A stretch of DNA of 64,000 nucleotides, from contig NZ_LN907827.1 in the NCBI RefSeq assembly GCF_001517405.1, positions 3,630,915 to 3,694,914 on the forward strand, written 5' to 3'. Under the pieces are notes generated by a model, which was not told the DNA's origin, did no database searches, and saw only the letters and a list, made by a program, of their open reading frames with translations. The translations under genes were made by a program, and so were the position numbers. The first letter of the stretch is position 1. Every line of letters starts with the position of its first letter. Source of the stretch: Duffyella gerundensis (GTDB taxonomy: Bacteria; Pseudomonadota; Gammaproteobacteria; Enterobacterales; Enterobacteriaceae). This document shows positions 35,078 to 43,765 of this stretch, piece after piece.

Positions 35078-35980
35078 TTACTGCTTGAGTTTCGGGTCGA
35101 GGGCATCACGCAAGCCGTCGCCCATCAGGTTAAATGCCAGTACGGTAAGCAGAATAATGACGCCAGGAAACGTCACCACCCACCAGGCACTTTGCGCATA
35201 CTGCAGTACGTCGGAGAGCATGGTGCCCCACTCCGGCGTTGGCGGTTGCGCGCCCATTCCGAGAAAGCCCAACGCCGCCATATCGAGAATGGCGTTGGAG
35301 AAACCCAACGACGCCTGCACGATCAGCGGTGCCAGACAGTTAGGTAAGATATTGATGAACATCTGGCGGATCGGACCGGCACCGGCGACGTTCGACGCGG
35401 TAACGTAGTCGCGGTTAATCTCCACCAGCACCGCAGCACGCGTCAGACGAATGTAGTGCGGCAGCGCCACGAAAGTCAGCGCGATAGAGGCGTTAACGAT
35501 CGACGGACCAAAAATTGCCACCAGCACCAGCGCCAGCAACAGGCTTGGCAGCGCCAGCATGATATCGACCAGACGCATGATGGCTGCATCAAGCGCACCG
35601 CCAACGTAACCCGCCAACAGGCCGAAGATCACGCCAAACACCAGCGACAGCACCACCACCAGACAGCCCACCAGCAGCGACAACCGCGCGCCGTACATCA
35701 GACGCGTTAATACGTCGCGACCGACATCGTCGGTGCCGAGAATAAACTTCCAGCTGCCGCCTTCCTGCCAGACCGGCGGATGCAGCAGCGCATCACGGAA
35801 CTGTTCCGCGGGCGCATGCGGTGCCAGCACGTTGGCAAAAATAGCGATTAACAGCATCAGAACCACGTAAACCAGGCCAATGACCGCGCCTTTATTACGC
35901 TTAAAGTAGTGCCAGAATTCCTGAATTGGGGTCATCGGCTTGGGTGCAGCGGTGACGCTGGCTGGATCAACAATTGACAT
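35078..35980 (-). CDS. dppC: Dipeptide ABC transporter permease DppC
   Basis: Inner-membrane permease, 300 aa as in E. coli. An N-terminal OppC-type segment (FWHYFKRNKGAVIGLVYVVLMLLIAIFANVLAPHAP) precedes the binding-protein-dependent transport domain with about five further TM helices. The EAA loop, which contacts the ATPase, is YVTASNVAGAGPIRQMFINILPN (broken here only for description, about 214-236). It lies 9 bases after dppB. Confidence 0.96.
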   Translation of the reverse strand: MSIVDPASVTAAPKPMTPIQEFWHYFKRNKGAVIGLVYVVLMLLIAIFANVLAPHAPAEQFRDALLHPPVWQEGGSWKFILGTDDVGRDVLTRLMYGARLSLLVGCLVVVLSLVFGVIFGLLAGYVGGALDAAIMRLVDIMLALPSLLLALVLVAIFGPSIVNASIALTFVALPHYIRLTRAAVLVEINRDYVTASNVAGAGPIRQMFINILPNCLAPLIVQASLGFSNAILDMAALGFLGMGAQPPTPEWGTMLSDVLQYAQSAWWVVTFPGVIILLTVLAFNLMGDGLRDALDPKLKQ

Positions 35981-35989
35981 GATGCCCCC

Positions 35990-37009
35990 TTATTTCTTGT
36001 GGCGAATGCGCGGATTGACCACGCCGTACAACAGATCAACCAACAGGTTAACCACGATAATCAACACCGCGACCAGCAACACGCCGCCCTGCACTACCGG
36101 GTAATCGCGGCGTTGCAGTGCTTCAATCAGCCAGCGGCCAAGGCCCGGCCAGGAGAAGATGGTTTCGGTCAGAATGGCGCCTGCCAGCAGCGTGCCGACC
36201 TGCAAACCAATCACCGTGACCACCGGCAACATCGCGTTACGCAGCGCATGCACAATGATGACGCGCATACGCGACAGCCCTTTGGCGCGCGCGGTGCGGA
36301 TGTAATCCTCGCCCAGCACTTCCAGCATCGATGAGCGCGTCATGCGCACAATCACCGCCAGCGGGATGGTGCCCAGCACGATCGCCGGCAGAATCATGTG
36401 CATGACCGCGTCATGGAAGTCGCCTGGCTCCCCCCAAATCAGCGTGTCGATCAGCATAAAGCCGGTAAGCGGTTGCGTATCATCAAGGAAAACGGTGTCG
36501 CCCACGCGGCCGGAAACCGGCGTCAGGTTGAGTTGCACCGAAACCAGCATGATCAGCATGATGCCCCACCAGAAAATCGGCATGGAGTAGCCGGTCAGTG
36601 AGATGCCTACTGCGGTGTGATCGAAGACAGAACCGCGTTTAACCGCGGCCAGTACGCCCACCGGAATACCCACGGCCACGGCGAAAATCATCGCGCAGAA
36701 GCCGAGTTCCAGCGTCGCCTGGAAGCGAGGCACAAATTCATCCCATACCGGGATGCGACTCTTCAGCGAAATCCCCAGGTCGCCATGCAGCACCCCGTTG
36801 ATATAGCTGAAATATTGTTTCCATAGTGGTTGGTCGAGTCCCAGTTGGGCCATCAGTTGCGCGTGACGCTCGGGAGATATCCCGCGCTCACCCGCCATGA
36901 TCAATACCGGATCGCCTGGGATTAAATGAACAAATGCAAAAGTGAGTAATGTGATACCGATAAACGTTGGGATAACAAGGCCCAAACGTCGGAGTATGAA
37001 CTGCAACAT
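35990..37009 (-). CDS. dppB: Dipeptide ABC transporter permease DppB
   Basis: Inner-membrane permease partner of DppC, 339 aa as in E. coli. It starts MLQFILRRLGLVIPTFIGIT with the first TM helix, and has the OppB-type FAFVHLIPGDPV segment (about 25-36) and an EAA loop DYIRTARAKGLSRMRVIIVH (about 236-255). It is separated from dppA by a 167-base region with two hairpins, so dppBCDF expression is probably lower than dppA. Confidence 0.96.
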   Translation of the reverse strand: MLQFILRRLGLVIPTFIGITLLTFAFVHLIPGDPVLIMAGERGISPERHAQLMAQLGLDQPLWKQYFSYINGVLHGDLGISLKSRIPVWDEFVPRFQATLELGFCAMIFAVAVGIPVGVLAAVKRGSVFDHTAVGISLTGYSMPIFWWGIMLIMLVSVQLNLTPVSGRVGDTVFLDDTQPLTGFMLIDTLIWGEPGDFHDAVMHMILPAIVLGTIPLAVIVRMTRSSMLEVLGEDYIRTARAKGLSRMRVIIVHALRNAMLPVVTVIGLQVGTLLAGAILTETIFSWPGLGRWLIEALQRRDYPVVQGGVLLVAVLIIVVNLLVDLLYGVVNPRIRHKK

Positions 37010-37091
37010 AATCCGTTTCTCTCGTGACCAGGCAGCCGTAGCCGCAAGGTTAGTTATTGCTTACATCTGACGATCGGGTAGCCCCGACCGC

Positions 37092-37165
37092 GACGCAGAT
37101 GGGCTGCGTCTCTACCGTTTCCAGTAAAACAGGGGATAAAACCGGGGCAACTCGCGCCGCCCCGG
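37092..37165. repeat. Two hairpins in the dppA-dppB intercistronic gap
   Basis: Stem 1 is GACGCAG with CTGCGTC (37092-37110, loop of 5). Stem 2 is CCGGGGC with GCCCCGG (37142-37165, loop of 10). They lie immediately after the dppA stop on the coding (minus) strand and before dppB. Such structures after a binding-protein gene commonly protect the upstream message from 3' exonucleases and lower downstream expression. Confidence 0.6.
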
Positions 37166-37176
37166 AAGCAGCAGGA

Positions 37177-38787
37177 TTATTCCTTAATGTCTACCTGAGC
37201 AAAGTAGTGGCCGCCAAGCGGATCTACTTTATAGCCGGAGACTTTCTTGCTGACCGGTTCGTATACCGTTGAGTGCGCGATCATCAGCGCCGGGACCTGG
37301 TCATGCATTACAACCTGAGCCTGCTTATAAAACTCGATGCGCTTCGCCTGATCGGCGGTGGCGCGTGCTGGCTGAATCTGATCTTCAAACGATTTGTCAC
37401 ACCAGCGCGAGTAGTTCGAGCCATCTTTCGCGGCTGAACAGCTGAACAGCGTTGCCAGGAAGTTATCCGGGTCACCGTTGTCGCCGGTCCAGCCCATCAT
37501 AACGGTCTGATGCTCGCCCGCTTTCGCACGCTTGAGGTATTCGCCCCATTCGTAGGTCACGATTTTCGCCTTCACGCCAACTTTCGCCCAGTCAGACTGA
37601 ATCATCTCAGCCATACGACGCGCGTTCGGGTTGTAAGGACGCTGTACCGGCATTGCCCACAGATCGATAGTGAAACCGTCCGCCATGCCCGCTTCTTTCA
37701 ACAGTGCCTTCGCCTTTTCAGGATCGTAAGCATAATCCTGCACCGCGTCGTTGTAGCCCCACATAGTGGGTGGAATCAGGTTTTTCGCTGGCTGACCGGC
37801 GCCCTGATAAACCGCTTCAATGATCGCTTTTTTGTTGACCGCCATGGTCAACGCCTGGCGCACCTTCAGATTATCCAGCGGCTTTTTCTCAACGTTATAA
37901 GAGAGGTAACCGACGTTCAGGCCCGCCTGCTCATACAAATTGATGTTTTTATCCAGCTTCATGCGCGCGATGTCAGCCGGGTTCGGATATGGCATCACGT
38001 GACATTCGCCTTTTTGCAGCTTGGCGTAACGCACGGAAGCATCAGGTGTAATAGAGAACACCAGACGATCGATTTTTGGCTTGGTGCCCCAGTAGTCGGC
38101 GTTGGCTTTGTACAGGATGCGCGAATCTTTCTGGTACTGCAGCAGCTGGAACGGCCCGGTGCCGACCGGATTCAGGTCAACTTTTTCCGGCGTGCCGGCT
38201 TTCAGCATGTTGTCGGCGTACTCTTTTGACAGCAGGGATGCGAAGTCCATACCGAGGTCAGCCAGGAAAGGCGCTTCCGGACGCGTCAGCACGAAGCGCA
38301 CGGTATTTTCATCGACCTTCTCGATTTTGCTGATCAGCTTCGGCATATCCATGCCTTCGAAATATTCGTAGCTGCCGCCAGAAACACCGTGATATTTGTT
38401 GTTTTTGTCGAGCTGGCGCTCAAAGGTAAACACGACGTCATCGGCATTAAAATCGCGCGTCGGTTTAAAATCTTTGGTGGTTTGCCATTTCACACCTTTA
38501 CGCAGGTGGAAGGTATAGGTTTTGCCATCGTCACTAATATCCCACTTTTCCGCCAGCGCCGGATGCAGTTCGGTAGTACCCACCGTGAACTCCACCAAAC
38601 GGTTATAGATCTGACGTGAGCTGGCATCATAGGTGGTGCCGGAGGTAAACAGTTGTGGGTTGAAGCCTTCAGGTGAACCTTCAGAACAATAAACCAGGGT
38701 TTTAGCCTGAACGCCTGCGGCTACGGTCATCGCAATCATGCTCAGACCGACCTTCAGCATCCTGGATTGAGCCAGGGATTTACTCAT
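37177..38787 (-). CDS. dppA: Periplasmic dipeptide-binding protein DppA
   Basis: High-affinity periplasmic receptor for dipeptides, also a chemoreceptor partner in E. coli. 536 aa (535 in E. coli), starting MSKSLAQSRMLKVGLSMIAM with a signal peptide ending at GVQAKT (about 29). The start at 38787 is supported by GGAG 9 bases upstream; a longer in-frame version lacks both. SBP_bac_5 hallmarks are LVYCSEGSPEGFNPQLFTSG, TFHLRKGVKW and NLIPPTMWGYNDAVQDY, in the E. coli order. First gene of the dpp operon. The long upstream region (38788 on) must hold its promoter. In E. coli dppA is repressed post-transcriptionally by the sRNA GcvB; that target was not verified here. Confidence 0.97.
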   Translation of the reverse strand: MSKSLAQSRMLKVGLSMIAMTVAAGVQAKTLVYCSEGSPEGFNPQLFTSGTTYDASSRQIYNRLVEFTVGTTELHPALAEKWDISDDGKTYTFHLRKGVKWQTTKDFKPTRDFNADDVVFTFERQLDKNNKYHGVSGGSYEYFEGMDMPKLISKIEKVDENTVRFVLTRPEAPFLADLGMDFASLLSKEYADNMLKAGTPEKVDLNPVGTGPFQLLQYQKDSRILYKANADYWGTKPKIDRLVFSITPDASVRYAKLQKGECHVMPYPNPADIARMKLDKNINLYEQAGLNVGYLSYNVEKKPLDNLKVRQALTMAVNKKAIIEAVYQGAGQPAKNLIPPTMWGYNDAVQDYAYDPEKAKALLKEAGMADGFTIDLWAMPVQRPYNPNARRMAEMIQSDWAKVGVKAKIVTYEWGEYLKRAKAGEHQTVMMGWTGDNGDPDNFLATLFSCSAAKDGSNYSRWCDKSFEDQIQPARATADQAKRIEFYKQAQVVMHDQVPALMIAHSTVYEPVSKKVSGYKVDPLGGHYFAQVDIKE

Positions 38788-39720
38788 GCTTATGCTCCAA
38801 TGTGTGATGTGTTGTTGTGTGCGTGTTGCATTTGCCCGACCTCTGATTTTTTTATGCGGCCGGTGCAAGGAGAGGATGTGAGGTTGACGTGATGAAAAAC
38901 TGACGCAATCGAATCCGTCAGATAAATCCGCTTTCGCACCCTTATTGACGCATCAATTTGTCAACAGTTGCAACTAACGTCAATACGGCGCAACGGTATT
39001 TACACAGAGTGTGAGAAAGTGCAAACAAACATAAAAAAAAGCGAAAAGATGATTTGCCAGTAAATTAATTCAATAAGTTGCCATTAAAGCAGCCATTAAT
39101 CTGGTCAAACCAGCAATAAGCTAGTGGTTATCATTGCTAAAAAACAATTTCAAATTAAGGCTAAACGACGATGTTATGACCGATTTCGTCTCTGTTTTGC
39201 ACAACATTCAGCTAAATATGCTGCGCTTTTCGCATAAGAAACAGTCAAATCAGAGAGGAAGATCATAAGTTGGATGCGCTGCGAATTAAGCGTTCGAGGA
39301 AGAGCCGACAAGGCCTGCGGAGCATCAAGGCAATAAAAACCGTCTCAAAAATAACAGCGATGGTTGGCAGGGTTAAATATGGCGTATTGCTGTTCCCCTA
39401 ACGGAATACACTAAAGAGCGCAAAAAGGATTTTCTTATAGTTCATCGGCGCGATATCAATAATGACTTTACGTCGGTACAAAATAAAATCCTCTGGTAAT
39501 AAGCACTATTTTCGGCAAATTATCGCGCTATATGGTTGTTTTCTTGTCTTATTTATTTACATCAAAAACGACCAGCCTCTCTCGACCAACCCTTTTGCCA
39601 TTCCGGCATGACCCAATCCGCAACCGCTCTTAAGCGATTGTCATTACGCCCCCCTTTCATCCCTTTTCATTCCCTTTTTTTACCTGGCCTCACCTGAGCG
39701 AAGATCCCAATCTGCACTCA
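38788..39720. other. Long AT-rich region upstream of dppA, no gene seen
   Basis: More than 900 bases without an open frame of credible composition. The part next to dppA (38870-39010) contains several TTGAC hexamers and must hold the dppA promoter and leader. From about 39010 to 39560 the sequence is AT-rich and from 39560 to 39720 pyrimidine-rich (runs of C and T, e.g. near 39640-39680). No insertion sequence ends, tRNA or convincing terminator were found. An unrecognised small RNA cannot be excluded. Confidence 0.4.
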
Positions 39721-39770
39721 ATTTCCCCCACCTTGTTTTCCAGCTCTCGCCCTTTCTGGCTCTGGCTTGA

Positions 39771-39857
<87 letters not shown>

Positions 39858-39891
39858 GTGGCTTTGGCTTTGGCTTTGGCTTTTGATTTTT

Positions 39892-40205
39892 GTCGTTGTG
39901 GTTTTGACCTGGGTTTTGACCTTGAGGAGGCATCACCACCGCCGAGGCAAAAGCGTTTTCCAGGGCGAGCCGCAGGGATGCGGCGAGAAGGTGCGTTGAG
40001 CCGGGAGCGAATCGCGCCTGGTCCGTCAGGAAAAGGATTTTGCTGAGGGCACCCGCCTTTGGCGGGCGGTTATGTTTGCCGGATAGCGTGGGTGCAGGGC
40101 CGGGGCGACTGCCGGCCCTGCTCGGGCAGGCTTTAGCCTGTACGAAAGAGCTTTTGACCTTAAGACGTTGACCTTAAGACGTTGACTTTAAAAGGCCGGC
40201 CGCCT
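39892..40205 (+). repeat. Structured dispersed repeat, copy A
   Basis: Four copies of this element occur in the window (A here; B, C and D at 54.8-55.9 kb). Shared order, read 5' to 3': head of GGTTTTGACCTG 12-mers; GAGGCATCAC box; hairpin H1 (GCCGCA/TGCGGC, 39969-39984); box GGTCCGTCAGGAAAA; hairpin H2 (CCCGCC/GGCGGG, 40052-40066); box TTTGCCGGATAGCG; hairpin H3 (GCAGGGCCGG/CCGGCCCTGC, 40094-40121); CTCGGG; hairpin H4 (CAGGC/GCCTG, 40127-40140); tail of TTGACCTTAAGACG repeats. Copy A lies between the hexamer array and the tRNA-Pro terminator. Stems covary between copies, so a structured RNA or DNA role is likely. I do not recognise the family. Confidence 0.85.
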
Positions 40206-40243
40206 ACATCAGGCCAGACCAACCCCCACTCAAATTCCAGACG

Positions 40244-40272
40244 AAAAAAAGCCCGCTTTTTCAAGCGGGCTT
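40244..40272 (-). terminator. Terminator of tRNA-Pro
   Basis: On the minus strand 14 bases after the tRNA end, a 10-bp stem (AAGCCCGCTT with AAGCGGGCTT) and tetraloop GAAA are followed by a run of seven T. A textbook intrinsic terminator. Confidence 0.92.
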
Positions 40273-40286
40273 CTTATTCTTAAATA

Positions 40287-40363
40287 TGGTCGGCGAGAGA
40301 GGATTCGAACCTCCGACCCACTGGTCCCAAACCAGTTGCGCTACCAAGCTGCGCTACTCGCCG
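40287..40363 (-). tRNA. tRNA-Pro (anticodon UGG)
   Basis: A 77-nt tRNA with encoded CCA. Acceptor stem CGGCGAG/CTCGCCG, D arm GCGC..GCGC, anticodon stem ACTGG/CCAGT with loop TTTGGGA (anticodon TGG at positions 34-36), and T arm GGAGG-TTCGAAT-CCTCT, all perfectly paired. The sequence is, from memory, that of E. coli proM. In E. coli the gene at this place (between dppA and eptB) is proK, which has anticodon CGG. A single-gene transcript is supported by its own promoter and terminator. Confidence 0.96.
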
Positions 40364-40373
40364 ATGCGGGCGC

Positions 40374-40402
40374 ATGTTACTGCGCCGCTATTTGAGCGTC
40401 AA
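40374..40402 (-). promoter_or_regulatory. Promoter of tRNA-Pro
   Basis: On the minus strand TTGACG (40402-40397), 17 bases, TAACAT (40379-40374), then a GC-rich discriminator GCGCCC. This is the form of growth-rate and stringently controlled stable-RNA promoters. The tRNA 5' end lies 10 bases downstream of the -10 hexamer. Confidence 0.78.
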
Positions 40403-40421
40403 TGACTTTTTATACTTTGCC

Positions 40422-40470
40422 TGCCAATCGCCTGGAAAGCGTGCTGTTGCTGCTTCGGCGGCGATTGGCA
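40422..40470 (-). terminator. Hairpin after eptB
   Basis: An 11-bp perfect inverted repeat, TGCCAATCGCC with GGCGATTGGCA, with a 27-base internal part, begins 9 bases after the eptB stop. No U tract follows, so it may end or protect the eptB message rather than act as an intrinsic terminator. Confidence 0.45.
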
Positions 40471-40479
40471 GCAGAGTCA

Positions 40480-42168
40480 TTAGCTACCGCTATGTGCGCT
40501 GGCAGGTGCCTGACACCAGTTGTTGGCAGCTTTAATGCCACCATCCGGTGAGGTATAGCCCAGGCAGCCAAGAATGGTATCAAACAACTCAACGTGACGG
40601 TGCGTAGCACCCACGCGCTGCTGCGCCTGTAACCGTTCGAACGCGCTCTTGTTATGGCTATCTTCCAGATACTTGTCAGATGCCCAAACAATCATCGGCA
40701 CGCGAAACTGCTCTGGCGGTGCCATTTCACGCGGCGTACCGTGCAGGTGCATGTTTTCACTGATCGATTCACCGTGATCGGAGGCATAGAACACAATGGC
40801 TTTCTTATCGCGCAGCTGATCAAACACGCTATCGAGCACGGTATCGGTATAGAGCACCGAGTTATCAAAGGCATTGATCAACTGCGCTTTGCTGCAGGTA
40901 TCATCCACGCCCATACATTCCGGCTTATAGCGCGCAAAGTCACGCGGATAGCGCTGCGAATAGAGATAGTGCGAGCCTTTGGTATGCAGGACCACCAGAT
41001 GCTTGCCTTTCGGATAGCGCTGCAAGGATGCCTGTAGCTCAGGAATCAACAGCATATCGTCAACGGCTTTGCCCTGATTACGCTTCTCTGAACCAATCTG
41101 CTCACGGAAAGAGAAGTTATTGGCGTTGGCATTATCGTAGAACCAGACTTCACTCTGCATGGCGAACAGCTCGGAGGTAAAGCCCAGCTCGCGCATCACT
41201 GCAAACACGTTCTGCTCTTTCAGCGTGCGGCCCGGGTTATCCATGGTGCCGTTTTCGCGTACAAACATGCAACGCAGCGAGAGCTTGGTTGCGGTATCGC
41301 ATGACTGGCCGCGGAACGCTACCAGGTTCTTCTCTTTCGACAGCTTCGGCGTGGTATCGCGGTCATAGCCGAGAATACCCATGTGATCCCAGCGCGTGGT
41401 TTCACCAATCACAAACACCACGTAGGTGTCGTCGATGCCTGGCGGCGCGACATAGGTGAATTTCTTCGCCGGATCGAGCAGTTCCTGGTCATCCAGCGTC
41501 TCGTGAACGCGCGTCCAGGTAAACAGGCCCACCGCAGCCAGCCAGTTAGAAGGCAGGTACGAGTGCGCCACGATGCCGCCGTAGCTCGGCAGATCGATAT
41601 TGGTGATCTCTTCGTTGGTCTTTTGCAGCTTATCGAAGAAGCGAATCGGCAACCAGACCAGCGCAACCGACAGCGCCAAAATCACCAGCGGCTTCAGACG
41701 TTTGCCCGGCGTTTTCAGCTGTTCAAACAGCGTTTCGCGCAGGTTGTTCATCCAAATCATCATCAGCGGTAGCGCGCTGACCAGCACCATCCACAGCACA
41801 AAGTGAAAGCCGATCACTTCTTTCGACAGATCGACGTCGGTGGTCATCACCGATGCGACAATCCCGTAGCCAATGACCACGTTGAAAAAGGCCATGTAAT
41901 AGGCGGCAGCAACGGAAATCAGTACCACAACCGTTGCCAGTATGCGCCATACCAGCTTGCCGCCCAGCGACAACAGGCGCATCAGGAAGAAAGGTAACAG
42001 GACGCTGGCAAGGATTTCAGCCACAGCGGAAAACCAATCTGTGGCGTTTGATTTACTAATAAAGGGATCAAATCGGCGGTAAAAGATCGGTAAATTCAAC
42101 AGAATACCGATATAAAGTGACAGCAAAAGAGACAGCTTTTGCTGTGTTAACGTTTTTATATAATTCAT
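40480..42168 (-). CDS. eptB: Kdo2-lipid A phosphoethanolamine transferase EptB
   Basis: Inner-membrane enzyme that adds phosphoethanolamine to the outer Kdo residue of lipopolysaccharide. 562 aa (563 in E. coli); start MNYIKTLTQQKLSLLLSLYI with AAGG 5 bases upstream. Five N-terminal TM helices (to about 190) precede a periplasmic sulfatase-fold domain. Active-site segments are VIGETTRWDHMG (zinc-binding Glu), SCDTATKLSLRCMF (Thr nucleophile region), HTKGSHYLYSQRYP and FYASDHGESISE (Asp-His zinc ligands). Position next to tRNA-Pro and dpp is as in E. coli. In E. coli it is controlled by sigma-E and the sRNA MgrR; no site was confirmed here. Together with bcsG it makes two phosphoethanolamine transferases in this window. 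Confidence 0.96.
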   Translation of the reverse strand: MNYIKTLTQQKLSLLLSLYIGILLNLPIFYRRFDPFISKSNATDWFSAVAEILASVLLPFFLMRLLSLGGKLVWRILATVVVLISVAAAYYMAFFNVVIGYGIVASVMTTDVDLSKEVIGFHFVLWMVLVSALPLMMIWMNNLRETLFEQLKTPGKRLKPLVILALSVALVWLPIRFFDKLQKTNEEITNIDLPSYGGIVAHSYLPSNWLAAVGLFTWTRVHETLDDQELLDPAKKFTYVAPPGIDDTYVVFVIGETTRWDHMGILGYDRDTTPKLSKEKNLVAFRGQSCDTATKLSLRCMFVRENGTMDNPGRTLKEQNVFAVMRELGFTSELFAMQSEVWFYDNANANNFSFREQIGSEKRNQGKAVDDMLLIPELQASLQRYPKGKHLVVLHTKGSHYLYSQRYPRDFARYKPECMGVDDTCSKAQLINAFDNSVLYTDTVLDSVFDQLRDKKAIVFYASDHGESISENMHLHGTPREMAPPEQFRVPMIVWASDKYLEDSHNKSAFERLQAQQRVGATHRHVELFDTILGCLGYTSPDGGIKAANNWCQAPASAHSGS

Positions 42169-42217
42169 CTGACCTTCTTTCCCCAACGTGGCCGCATAGC
42201 GTGTAAACGCTTATCAG

Positions 42218-42230
42218 ACCCTGTCAGGGT
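42218..42230. promoter_or_regulatory. Small palindrome upstream of eptB
   Basis: ACCCTG-T-CAGGGT, a 6-bp perfect inverted repeat, lies 50 bases upstream of the eptB start. It could be a protein-binding site or a leader hairpin. The rest of 42169-42400 shows no gene. Confidence 0.3.
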
Positions 42231-42400
42231 GGCGGAGTTCGCACAAACCGTGGTTTAAACGAGGTTAATCATGTTACAGGAGGATTCTGAACGACTTAAC
42301 AAGCGAAGCGCAGCCGTTGAGAGGGCACAGTAGAACATAATTACGCCAGCCGCGCAGCGAATTATAGTTATCGTCGCGAGTAAATTGTGTGATTTTTATA

Positions 42401-43150
42401 CTAGATGCCGCTGAACCAGTTATAGCCCTGATCTTCCCAGTAACCGCCGGGATTCTGATCGGTGACAAAAATCGCCGCGATGTGCTTGGCATTTTTAAAG
42501 CCGAGCTTAGTCGGCACACGCAGTCGCAGCGGATAGCCGTAATCGGGCGGTAACGGTTTACCATCAAATTCCAGGGCCAGAATAGTCTGCGGATGTAGCG
42601 CAGTGGCCATATCCAGACTGGAGTAATAGCGGTCGTCGCATTTGAAGCCGACATAGCGCGCATGGGTATCGGCACCCACCTGCTGCAACAGCGTGCGCAG
42701 CGGCACCCCGCGCCAGTGGCCAATGGCGCTCCAGCCCTCAATGCAAATCAGGCGAGTGATCTGATCGTCCTGCGGCAGACGTTGCAGCTGTTCCAGCGTC
42801 CAGGAAGCGGGTTTCGCTACTTTGCCGCTGACTTCCAGCCGATAGTTAGGCACGTCAATCTCCGGCACGTTGTATTCCGGATAAAAAGCGTTGAAGCGAA
42901 AAGGCCGGGTAATCTGATCGGGGCGATAGGTTTGCGCCAGCTTGTCACCGCTGAACAGCCACGCCTGCACGCGATCGTTCCAGCGTGACATCGCCCACAG
43001 GGCGCGATCTACGCTGTCGCCATCCTGCAGATTACAGCCGGTAAGCATAGAAACCGCACCCAGCGTCAGGCCGCCGCGCAACAGCATGCGGCGCTGTAAA
43101 TTGATCAGCTGTTTACGCTGATCGGGCTCCAGCGGCCGATTGTCAGCCAT
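42401..43150 (-). CDS. Sulfite-oxidase-family molybdopterin protein, Tat/lipoprotein signal
   Basis: A 249-aa periplasmic molybdopterin oxidoreductase of the SUOX/YedY fold but shorter than MsrP (334 aa in E. coli). The N-terminus has a twin-arginine stretch, LQRRMLLRGG (Arg20-Arg21), and a lipobox LTGC (Cys39 numbered from MADNRP). The molybdenum ligand is the Cys of RLICIEGWSAIGHWRGVPL (near 136). Start MADNRPLEP at 43150, in an 8-bp overlap with the upstream cytochrome gene. It is likely to receive electrons from that cytochrome; the substrate is unknown. Not MsrP itself: the paired genes and length differ. Confidence 0.82.
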   Translation of the reverse strand: MADNRPLEPDQRKQLINLQRRMLLRGGLTLGAVSMLTGCNLQDGDSVDRALWAMSRWNDRVQAWLFSGDKLAQTYRPDQITRPFRFNAFYPEYNVPEIDVPNYRLEVSGKVAKPASWTLEQLQRLPQDDQITRLICIEGWSAIGHWRGVPLRTLLQQVGADTHARYVGFKCDDRYYSSLDMATALHPQTILALEFDGKPLPPDYGYPLRLRVPTKLGFKNAKHIAAIFVTDQNPGGYWEDQGYNWFSGI

Positions 43151-43754
43151 CCTGATGTTCCTCTTTTCGCCCACCGGTGATCATCGCCACCAGCGTTTTG
43201 GGGACCAGCAGCACCATGATTGCGTGAATGAGCGCAAACAGCAGCACGGCGGCCATACAGTAAAAGTGCACGTAACGGGCGATGTCAAAGCCGCCCATCA
43301 GCGCCACCAGCCCGCTGAGCTGCACCGGCTTCCAGATCGCCAGCCCTGACAGCACCAGCAGAAATCCCACCACCAGCACGCCGACATACATCAGCTTTTG
43401 CACCGCATTATAACGGCCTGGCGTATGGTGTAATTTGCCGCGCAGCGCCTGCCAGCCATCAATAACCAGCTGGCGCGGCGTAAAGGAGAAGAAATCGCGC
43501 CGGAAATGCCCACTGCTCACACCCCAGATCAGGTAGAGCAGCGCGTTGCCTGCCAGCAGCCACATTACCGCAAGATGCCAGGCGATGTGCCCACCCAGCC
43601 AGCCGCCGAGAGTCAGCCAGGCTGGAAAGGAAAAATCAAACAGTGGCGAGGCGTTATAAATGCCCCACCCGCTCATGACCATAAGCACCATCACCAGCAC
43701 GTTGAGCCAGTGGCACAGGCGAACAGGCCAGCTATGTTGGCGATCTCTCTTCAC
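43143..43754 (-). CDS. Cytochrome b561-type membrane subunit
   Basis: A 203-aa integral membrane protein with four TM helices (about 15-32, 50-72, 115-135, 160-185). Histidines in helices (RLCHWLNVLVMVLMV, LGGHIAWHLAVMW, HFYCMAAVLLFALIHAIMV) are positioned to bind two b-type haems. It overlaps the molybdoprotein gene by 8 bp and follows the small periplasmic protein gene by 11 bases, so it is probably the quinol-side electron partner of the molybdoenzyme. Confidence 0.82.
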   Translation of the reverse strand: MKRDRQHSWPVRLCHWLNVLVMVLMVMSGWGIYNASPLFDFSFPAWLTLGGWLGGHIAWHLAVMWLLAGNALLYLIWGVSSGHFRRDFFSFTPRQLVIDGWQALRGKLHHTPGRYNAVQKLMYVGVLVVGFLLVLSGLAIWKPVQLSGLVALMGGFDIARYVHFYCMAAVLLFALIHAIMVLLVPKTLVAMITGGRKEEHQDG

Positions 43755-43765
43755 AGGCGCACTCT

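Noticed and set aside
37177..38868. Longer DppA, BcsC, DctA, DppF and EptB starts from upstream in-frame codons
   Set aside because: In each case the longer start lacks a ribosome binding site or overlaps the upstream gene, and the shorter start agrees with the length and N-terminus of E. coli or signal-peptide logic.
38788..39720. Remnant of an insertion sequence or prophage near the tRNA
   Set aside because: No transposase or integrase fragment, terminal inverted repeats or duplicated tRNA 3' end was found.
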